DNA of 64,000 nucleotides from Sphingomonas sp. Root241. Its GTDB lineage: Bacteria > Pseudomonadota > Alphaproteobacteria > Sphingomonadales > Sphingomonadaceae. A program made the translations under genes and the position numbers. Below, piece by piece: positions 57,905-64,000 of the stretch. The notes under the pieces are model-generated. The model saw only the letters and a list, made by a program, of their open reading frames with translations. It was not told the DNA's origin and did no database searches. Position 1 is the stretch's first letter, and every line of letters starts with the position of its first letter. The stretch is from assembly GCF_001428865.1 (NCBI RefSeq), contig NZ_LMIV01000001.1, positions 987,776-1,051,775 on the forward strand. Direction: 5' to 3'.

Positions 57905-60021
57905 AACAGGTCCTGCAAAGTCTCCAGACCGGCGAAACAAGCGTGACCGACGTGCCGGCGCCTGGGGCGGGCCGGGGGCGGCTCCTGATCCATTCGACGA
58001 CGTCCCTCGTCTCCGCGGGCACCGAGCGGATGCTGGTGGAGTTCGGCAAGGCGGGCCTGATCTCCAAGGCGCGGCAGCAGCCCGAACGAGTCAAGATGGT
58101 TCTCGAAAAGGCGCGGACCGACGGGGTGTTCGCCACGCTGGAGGCGGTGCGCAGCAAGCTCAATCAGCCACTGGCACTGGGATATTGCAATGTCGGCCGC
58201 GTTGCCGCGCTGGGTAGCGGCGTGCAGGGTTTCCAGCCAGGCGATCGCGTGATCAGCAACGGCAATCACGCGGAAGTGGTGTCGGTCCCGCAGAATCTCT
58301 GCGCGGTGGTTCCGGACGAGGTCAGCGACGAAGCAGCGGCGTTCACCGTCCTCGCGGCGATCGGCCTCCAGGGCATAAGACTGGCGGCACCGGCGCTGGG
58401 CGAATGCGTCGTGGTGACCGGCCTCGGGCTGATCGGCCTGCTGACGGTCCAGATGCTGCGTGCGCAGGGGTGCCGTGTGCTCGGCATCGATTTCGATGCG
58501 AGCCGTCTCGAACTGGCGCGCAGTTTCGGCGCCGAAGTGGTGAACCCGGGAGAGGGCGAGGACGTGCTCGGGGCCGCCGCCGCTTTCTCGCGAGGGCGCG
58601 GCGTCGATGCGGTGATCGTAACCGCCTCGACCAAGAGCAGCGAGCCGATCTCGCAAGCCGCCAATATGTGCCGCAAGCGGGGCCGGATCGTGTTGGTCGG
58701 CGTGACCGGGCTCGAGCTGAATCGCAACGAGTTCTATGAGAAGGAGCTCACCTTCCAGGTGAGCTGCTCCTATGGGCCGGGGCGGTACGATGCTGCTTAT
58801 GAGCAGGAGGGGCAGGATTACCCCATCGGCTTCGTTCGCTGGACGGAACAGCGCAATTTCGAAGCGGTGCTCGACATGATGGCGAGCGGCGCGCTCAATG
58901 TGACGCCGCTGATTTCCCATCGATTCCCGCTGGAGCAGGCCGCCGATGCGATGGCACTGCTGACCTCGGGCGAGCCTTCGCTGGGGATCCTGCTGCAATA
59001 TTCGCCCGACGACGCGGCAAAGCGTCTCGAAGTGCGATCGGTAGCGCTTGGCGCGACGGTCGTTCCCGGGCGCGCCACCGTGGGGTTCCTCGGCGCGGGC
59101 AATTATGTTGGCCGTATCCTGCTGCCGGCGTTCAAGGCCGCCGGGGCTACCTTGCATACGATCGTGAGCGGCGGTGGCGTGAGCGCGGTCCATGCCGGTT
59201 CAGCCAATGGTGTCGCAAGCGCCAGCACCGATGGCGAAGCGGTGCTCGCCGATGGCAGCGTCGATACGATCGTGGTGGGGACCCGGCACGACATGCATGC
59301 ACGGCAGGTGCTGGCGTCGCTGCGCGCCGGGAAGCATGTGTTTTGCGAGAAACCCCTCTGTCTGACGCACGAGGAGCTCGACGAAATCGAAGCGGAGGCA
59401 CGTGCCCGTCCCGGCCAATTGCTGATGATCGGGTTCAACCGTCGCTTCGCGCCGCACATCGTGCGCATGAAGCGGCTCCTCGATACCGTCGACCAGCCGA
59501 AATCCTTCGTCATGACGGTCAATGCGGGCGAGATTCCGCCCGATCACTGGACGCAGAGCGCGGTGATCGGCGGTGGACGCGTCATCGGCGAGGCATGCCA
59601 TTTCATCGACCTGCTTCGCCATCTCGCGGGGGCCGAGATCGTCGCACACAAAACGACTGCACTGGGCCGGCACCCGGCGATTCCCGTCCGCGACGACAAG
59701 GTGGCGATCACGCTCGAATTCGCGGACGGGTCCGTTGGGACGATCCATTATCTCGCGAACGGCCATAAAGCCTTTCCCAAGGAACGGCTCGAAGTGTTCT
59801 GTGCGGGCCGCATCCTCCAGCTCGACAATTTCCGCAAGCTTCGAGGCTGGGGCTGGCCGGGTTTCACCAAGCTCAATCTGTGGAGTCAGGACAAGGGCGC
59901 AGTGGAATGTGCGCGATCGTTCATTGCGGCGATCCGAAACGGTGCGCCGAGCCCGATTGCGCTGGAGGAGATCGTGGAGGTCAGCCGCGTGACCATCGCC
60001 GCGGCGTCCGACGCACGGTGA
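57901..60021 (+). CDS. Two-domain oxidoreductase: zinc-type MDR plus Gfo/Idh/MocA
   Basis: The 706-residue protein has an MDR (alcohol dehydrogenase-like) part at about 1-365, with LALGYCNVGRVAALGSGVQGFQPGDRV and VVVTGLGLIGLLTVQML. A Gfo/Idh/MocA part follows from about 385, with VGFLGAGNYVGRILLPAF, GKHVFCEKPLCLTHEEL and MIGFNRRFAPHIVRMK. I do not see the usual catalytic-zinc Cys in the MDR half. Proteins of this layout are common in exopolysaccharide loci next to heparinase-like genes, as here, but their reaction is not established to my knowledge. Two nucleotide-binding sites suggest coupled oxidation and reduction of a sugar. Confidence 0.88.
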   Translation: MKQVLQSLQTGETSVTDVPAPGAGRGRLLIHSTTSLVSAGTERMLVEFGKAGLISKARQQPERVKMVLEKARTDGVFATLEAVRSKLNQPLALGYCNVGRVAALGSGVQGFQPGDRVISNGNHAEVVSVPQNLCAVVPDEVSDEAAAFTVLAAIGLQGIRLAAPALGECVVVTGLGLIGLLTVQMLRAQGCRVLGIDFDASRLELARSFGAEVVNPGEGEDVLGAAAAFSRGRGVDAVIVTASTKSSEPISQAANMCRKRGRIVLVGVTGLELNRNEFYEKELTFQVSCSYGPGRYDAAYEQEGQDYPIGFVRWTEQRNFEAVLDMMASGALNVTPLISHRFPLEQAADAMALLTSGEPSLGILLQYSPDDAAKRLEVRSVALGATVVPGRATVGFLGAGNYVGRILLPAFKAAGATLHTIVSGGGVSAVHAGSANGVASASTDGEAVLADGSVDTIVVGTRHDMHARQVLASLRAGKHVFCEKPLCLTHEELDEIEAEARARPGQLLMIGFNRRFAPHIVRMKRLLDTVDQPKSFVMTVNAGEIPPDHWTQSAVIGGGRVIGEACHFIDLLRHLAGAEIVAHKTTALGRHPAIPVRDDKVAITLEFADGSVGTIHYLANGHKAFPKERLEVFCAGRILQLDNFRKLRGWGWPGFTKLNLWSQDKGAVECARSFIAAIRNGAPSPIALEEIVEVSRVTIAAASDAR

Positions 60022-60028
60022 CCGTCTG

Positions 60029-61153
60029 ATGGGACAAAATATGCTGATCGACATCATCGCCGGGGCGCGGCCGAATTTCATGAAGATCGCGCCCATCATA
60101 CGCGCGATCGACGCGCGGGCAGCGGCGGGGGGGCGGCTGCGCTATCGCCTCGTCCATACCGGGCAGCACTATGACGCCAGCATGTCCGGCGCATTCTTCG
60201 AACAGCTCGGTATCCCCGAACCCCAGGTCAATCTGGAAGTCGGCTCCGGAACGCAGGCCGAGCAGACCGGCGCGATCATGATCCGATACGAGCAATTGCT
60301 GCGCGAGGCGCCGAGCAGCTTGTGCCTCGTGGTGGGCGATGTGACATCGACTATGGCCTGCGCGATCGTCGCGCAGAAGCTGCACGTGCCCGTCGCGCAT
60401 GTCGAGGCGGGGATCCGCTCGGGTGACTGGACCATGCCCGAAGAGATAAACCGGATGGTCACCGACGCCATCACCAACTGGTTCTTCACGACCAGCGAGA
60501 CGGCGAATGCCAATCTGCGCAACGCGGGCGTGGGGCAGGAGCGGATCTTCTTCGTCGGCAATACGATGATCGACACCTTGCTCCACCATCGGCCGAACTT
60601 CGCCAAGCCGGACTTTTTCGATGCGCTGGGGCTGACGCGAGGGGCCTATTTCGTGGCAACGCTCCATCGCCCGGCGAATGTCGACGGCATCGAGGGCCTG
60701 GCGCGATTGCTGGATGCCATCGTGAAGGGCGCGCGCGGGCTTCCGGTGATCTTTCCCGTTCATCCGCGTACCGCGAAGACACTGCAGACGATGGGGGCAT
60801 TGCCTGACGCGATCCGGCAGGTGGATCCGCAGCCCTATCTCCAGTTCAATTATCTAGTCGAGAACGCGCTGGCGGTGATCACCGACTCCGGCGGGATCAC
60901 CGAGGAATGCACGGTGCTGGGCATTCCGTGTCTCACGCTACGCGACTCCACCGAACGGCCTGAGACGGTTTCTACGGGGACGAACGAGCTCATCGGCACC
61001 GATCCCGCGGCATTGGCGCCAGCGCTCGAACGCCTGTTTGCCGGCGAATGGAAGAAGGGCGGCATTCCCGAGAAGTGGGATGGCAAGACGGCCCAACGTA
61101 TCGTCGACGCGCTGGAAGAACTCATCGACATGCGCGCGGTGGCGGCGCATTGA
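60029..61153 (+). CDS. wecB: UDP-N-acetylglucosamine 2-epimerase (non-hydrolysing)
   Basis: The 374-residue GT-B-fold epimerase interconverts UDP-GlcNAc and UDP-ManNAc. Motifs are IAGARPNFMKIAPIIRAI, LVHTGQHYDASMSG, VGDVTSTMACAIVAQ, VAHVEAGIRSGDWTMPEEINR, IFPVHPRTAKTL and ITDSGGITEECTVLGIPCLTLRDSTERPET. No hydrolysing-type (NeuC) features are seen. No WecC-type ManNAc dehydrogenase is in the window, so UDP-ManNAc may be used directly or by the two-domain oxidoreductase upstream. Start ATG 60029 is taken, with an in-frame ATG also at 60041. The stop overlaps the next start (TTGA). Confidence 0.95.
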   Translation: MGQNMLIDIIAGARPNFMKIAPIIRAIDARAAAGGRLRYRLVHTGQHYDASMSGAFFEQLGIPEPQVNLEVGSGTQAEQTGAIMIRYEQLLREAPSSLCLVVGDVTSTMACAIVAQKLHVPVAHVEAGIRSGDWTMPEEINRMVTDAITNWFFTTSETANANLRNAGVGQERIFFVGNTMIDTLLHHRPNFAKPDFFDALGLTRGAYFVATLHRPANVDGIEGLARLLDAIVKGARGLPVIFPVHPRTAKTLQTMGALPDAIRQVDPQPYLQFNYLVENALAVITDSGGITEECTVLGIPCLTLRDSTERPETVSTGTNELIGTDPAALAPALERLFAGEWKKGGIPEKWDGKTAQRIVDALEELIDMRAVAAH

Positions 61154-62775
61154 GCGCCTCCCGCTACTGGCAGACCCTTCGGCACATGAAGCCGCGGCAA
61201 TTCTACGGCCGCCTGTGGTTTCGCTTCTATCGCCCGCCCGTCGATGCCTCGCCAGCTCCCGCCTTGCGTCTTCCCTCCGGCACGTGGCGCTCGCCGGCGC
61301 GCAGGCGGCCGAGCCTGGTCGGACCGACGCGCTTCGATCTGCTGAACGAACAGGGCGATCTGCGCGAACTGGGCTGGGACAATCCGGATCGCGAGAAGCT
61401 CTGGCGCTACAATCAGCATTATTTCGACGATCTCAATGCTTTCGAAGCCGAGGAGCGGCGCGACTGGCACCGCGATCTGCTTGCGGCGTGGCTGGCGGAG
61501 AATCCCGCAGCCCAGGGCAGCGGCTGGGAGCCCTATCCGACCTCGCTGCGGATCGTGAACTGGATCAAATGGGATCTCGCCGGAGGTGGGCTGGACGAAC
61601 GGCATCGAAATAGCCTCGCAGTGCAGGCGCGTTGGCTCCGGAGACGACTGGAATGGCACCTGCTGGGCAACCACCTCTTCGTCAACGCGAAGGCACTGAT
61701 CTTCGCGGGCCTCTATTTCGAGGGCGACGAGGCGCGGCGATGGCTCGACCTGGCTACCCGAATTCTGGAACGTGAAATTCCCGAACAGGTCCTGGCCGAC
61801 GGCGGACAATTCGAGCTGAGCCCGATGTATCACGCATTGGCGCTCGAGGACCTGCTCGACCTCGTCAATATACTGTGCGCGTTCGAGCGCGCCCTGGGGC
61901 CGGCGCAGATGCAGCTGCTCGATCGCTGCCGAGCCTTGGTCCCGAAGATGCGCGGCTGGCTCGATGCGATGTCGCACCCCGATGGGGAGATCAGCTTCTT
62001 CAACGATGCGGCGTTGGACATCGCGCCCGCCAACGCCGAGCTATCCGGCTATGCCGAGCGCCTCGGGCTGCACGCTGTCCAATCCGTCGTCTCGCCCTGG
62101 CTCGGCGAAAGCGGATATGCGCGTCTGGAAAATGGCGATGCGGTGCTCATCGCCGACATGGCGGCGGTCGGGCCGGATTACCTGCCGGGCCACGCGCATG
62201 CTGACAGCCTCAGTTTCGAGCTCTCGATCGGAACGGAGCGGATCATCGTGAACGGCGGAACTTCGGTCTATGGCGCCGGTCCGGAGCGGCAGCGGCAGCG
62301 GGGTACCGCCGCGCACAGTACCGTCACGATCGCAGGACGAAACTCCTCCGACGTCTGGAGCGGCTTCAGGGTCGGGCGGCGTGCTCGCGTGTCTGGCGCA
62401 CGCGTCTCGTGCTCGCTGGCAGGCTGCGAGGCCGAGGCGCGGCATGACGGCTATCGCACGCTCCCCGGACATCCCGAGCATGCCCGTCGGTGGTTCCTGG
62501 GCGAGCGACAGCTTCGCGTGATCGATCGAATATCGCCCGCGCATCCCGGCGGGATCGCGCGCTACCATCTTCATCCGTCGATCCGCGCGGTAGCCGCCGG
62601 GCCTTCCGGCGGCACGCTGCATTGTGCCAGCGGGCGTGTCCTGCGCTGGTCGAGTTCGGGCTCGGCGCGGCTGGAGGATTCCTCATGGCATCCGCGTTTC
62701 GGGCAGACCATTCCGACCAGCTGCATCGCGATCGCTGCCGGCACGGCTGATACGGAATTTACGCTGAGCTGGTGA
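61150..62775 (+). CDS. Heparinase II/III-like protein
   Basis: The TTG at 61150 overlaps the wecB stop and gives 541 residues. ATG 61189 is the alternative. The N-terminal alpha-toroid has WRYNQHYFDDLNAF, WEPYPTSLRIVNWIKW and GNHLFVNAKALIFAGLYF, and DGGQFELSPMYHALALEDL. The C-terminal beta-sandwich contains PGHAHADSLSFELSIG, with the conserved His, and the RGTAAHSTVTIAG block. True heparinases are exported lyases, but this one has no signal peptide, as is usual for homologues encoded in EPS clusters. It may trim or edit cytoplasmic or lipid-linked glycan. It is convergent with the last gene, one base apart. Confidence 0.88.
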   Translation: MSASRYWQTLRHMKPRQFYGRLWFRFYRPPVDASPAPALRLPSGTWRSPARRRPSLVGPTRFDLLNEQGDLRELGWDNPDREKLWRYNQHYFDDLNAFEAEERRDWHRDLLAAWLAENPAAQGSGWEPYPTSLRIVNWIKWDLAGGGLDERHRNSLAVQARWLRRRLEWHLLGNHLFVNAKALIFAGLYFEGDEARRWLDLATRILEREIPEQVLADGGQFELSPMYHALALEDLLDLVNILCAFERALGPAQMQLLDRCRALVPKMRGWLDAMSHPDGEISFFNDAALDIAPANAELSGYAERLGLHAVQSVVSPWLGESGYARLENGDAVLIADMAAVGPDYLPGHAHADSLSFELSIGTERIIVNGGTSVYGAGPERQRQRGTAAHSTVTIAGRNSSDVWSGFRVGRRARVSGARVSCSLAGCEAEARHDGYRTLPGHPEHARRWFLGERQLRVIDRISPAHPGGIARYHLHPSIRAVAAGPSGGTLHCASGRVLRWSSSGSARLEDSSWHPRFGQTIPTSCIAIAAGTADTEFTLSW

Positions 62776-62776
62776 G

Positions 62777-64000
62777 CTAGCCGGCGCGCGTCAGCACGAT
62801 GTCCTCGATGGTGACGGGGCCGGCATTTTGATTGGCGCCGCTGGTCGCCTTGAGTTCGAGAACCTGTGCCGAACAAGCGGCACCAACGACGAGGCCGTGC
62901 TTGCCCGATGCGATCGGGGTCACCAGATTGTTCGCACCCAGCGCCTGTTTTTCGCCCTGACCGGCATAGCAATAAACCTGTGGATTGACCGTCACGTCGC
63001 CGGGCGAAGCGGGATCGACCGGCGCAATGCGCATCGCGATCGTGTAGGTGCCCGGGCGCAGGAAGAGCAGCTTGCGCGCCACCACCGCGCTGCGCTCGGA
63101 GGGCGCCTGCACGACGATCCGGGGCTTGCCGGTGCTTTCGTTCTTGTCGAACGATGCGAAGACTTCCTGATCGGTCCTGAGCTCCCAGGCAATCGGGGTC
63201 AGACCGGAAACAGAGGCGTCGGTGAGGCCGGGATTCTGAAGCAGGCTCGGCGACGCCTTGGGTGTGCGAAGATAGAAGTCGCGAGCACGCTCGACATAGC
63301 CTGCACCCGCCAGCGACTCCAGCAGCAGCCGCCCCAGGGTGGCGCTGTCGGAGAAGTTTGCCAGGCCTCCAGACTCGTTGACGAGCGCCGTCATTGCTAT
63401 CGGATCTCCCTTGTTCGTGAGAGCGAAGCGCAACATGTCGCCCACCCACGGAGTCCGCGCCTTGACGTAGGGAATAAGCTCGCGGCGTATCGGAGCTTCG
63501 GTCAGCGCATCGACGAGCCTCTCGAACAACAGACTGTTCAGCTCGGGGTGGATGCGCAGGACATAGTCGTAATGCCGCAGCGCGCCCGCGATATCGTCGT
63601 TCGCGACGCTCCGCTCGACGTGCCACAGCTGCAACGCGGTCTCGCGCGGCGAGAGCTTCAGCGACAGATCCGACAGCCGCTGCACATCTTTCGGGCGATG
63701 CTGTACTTCACGCACCGCGAGCATGACGAAATAGGGGCGGGGATTGATCGGATCCCCCTTCAGCGACCGCTGCGCTATTCGCTCCACGGCCGCGACATTT
63801 TTGGCATTTATGCCATTCAATGTGACCGTGAGTGCCTTGTTCGCCAACGCCGATGAATCGTTGGGCGAAAGGCGCAGCGCCGCGTCCGGACTGGCGTCCC
63901 GCGACGCGGCGGTGAGCGCCGACACTGCGGCGAAATAGGCGCCCGCCACGAAACAAAGCGCCACGGCCGAGCGCGCGATGTCGGTCCTCCGGAAAGGGCG
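62777..64000 (-). CDS. Repeat-rich protein of unknown function, N-terminus outside window
   Basis: The frame is open from the window's right edge to a stop at 62777. GTG 63964 is a possible start, but the 12 codons before it contain no stop, so the gene may begin outside. At least 395 residues are visible: a hydrophobic segment (ALCFVAGAYFAAVSALTAA), a TPR-like helical region (ALRLSPNDSSALANKALT, LKLSPRETALQLWHVERS), and a C-terminal beta-rich domain (ITPIA..., RKLLFLRPGTYTIAMRIAP) resembling a carbohydrate-binding module. It could be an exported polysaccharide-associated protein. I do not recognise a named family. Confidence 0.6.
   Translation of the reverse strand, partial: RPFRRTDIARSAVALCFVAGAYFAAVSALTAASRDASPDAALRLSPNDSSALANKALTVTLNGINAKNVAAVERIAQRSLKGDPINPRPYFVMLAVREVQHRPKDVQRLSDLSLKLSPRETALQLWHVERSVANDDIAGALRHYDYVLRIHPELNSLLFERLVDALTEAPIRRELIPYVKARTPWVGDMLRFALTNKGDPIAMTALVNESGGLANFSDSATLGRLLLESLAGAGYVERARDFYLRTPKASPSLLQNPGLTDASVSGLTPIAWELRTDQEVFASFDKNESTGKPRIVVQAPSERSAVVARKLLFLRPGTYTIAMRIAPVDPASPGDVTVNPQVYCYAGQGEKQALGANNLVTPIASGKHGLVVGAACSAQVLELKATSGANQNAGPVTIEDIVLTRAG

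Noticed and set aside
1..64000. CRISPR arrays, tRNA or rRNA genes, insertion sequences, prophage
   Set aside because: I saw no regularly spaced repeats, no tRNA-like TPsiC arms, and no transposase, integrase or phage structural gene in any frame.

Overview
The window is 64 kb of GC-rich bacterial DNA that reads as a sphingomonad (Alphaproteobacteria, Sphingomonadales), a placement I infer at moderate confidence. The reasons are codon use, operons tied by 1-4 base start/stop overlaps, a fused cysNC, many c-di-GMP proteins, and palindromic intergenic repeats built on cgtcatccccgcgaaagcgg. I see no rRNA, tRNA, CRISPR array, transposase or phage gene. About 55 protein genes fill nearly all of it.

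Left part (1-24.6 kb), mixed housekeeping and signalling. It starts with a PAS protein cut by the window edge and a CitE-like lyase. Next is a receiver-GGDEF-EAL regulator coupled to a CHASE4-type histidine kinase, then a membrane protein fused to a SET domain. The sulfate activation operon cysD-cysNC-cysQ, rmlA-rmlB (dTDP-4-keto-6-deoxyglucose) and ugd (UDP-glucuronate) follow. A short untranslated stretch then carries a 20-residue ORF, a long hairpin and a clear terminator. A second c-di-GMP/phosphorelay group comes next (degenerate GGDEF-EAL, TPR histidine kinase with pseudo-receiver, CheY-like protein). An MHS transporter, a Tat-type lipoprotein intradiol dioxygenase, an OmpR/EnvZ-type pair, rpsU and a membrane-anchored FKBP complete this part.

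Middle part (24.6-31.8 kb, minus strand), a surface-glycan initiation operon. It encodes a Tat-exported beta-helix protein, a methyltransferase, a WbpM/PglF-type UDP-GlcNAc 4,6-dehydratase, a protein fusing an NAD-dependent 4-keto-sugar reductase to a monotopic phosphoglycosyltransferase, and a WbuB-like GT4. Together they could make and build on a QuiNAc/FucNAc-type first sugar on the lipid carrier.

Right part (32.2-62.8 kb, mostly plus strand), a large polysaccharide cluster centred on a pseudaminic-acid-type nonulosonate. It contains pseB, pseC, an aldo/keto reductase, a fused SpsF-like cytidylyltransferase/class III aminotransferase, pseG and, after an inserted minus-strand trio (SDR, metallophosphoesterase, ATP-grasp), a methyltransferase and pseI. 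Beyond these lie a putative nonulosonate transferase, two AsnB-type amidotransferases, a Wzy-like polymerase, a Wzx-like flippase, glycosyltransferases, an O-acyltransferase, the WbpG/HisH2/HisF2 amidotransferase set, a two-domain oxidoreductase, WecB and a heparinase-like protein. No PseH-type acetyltransferase is visible. The window ends in a minus-strand repeat-rich membrane or exported protein open at the right edge.

The most unusual items are the reductase-phosphoglycosyltransferase fusion next to its dehydratase, the seven-helix SET-domain protein, the ATP-grasp/SDR/phosphoesterase trio inside the nonulosonate locus with PseH missing, and the small ORF plus structured RNA upstream of ugd.
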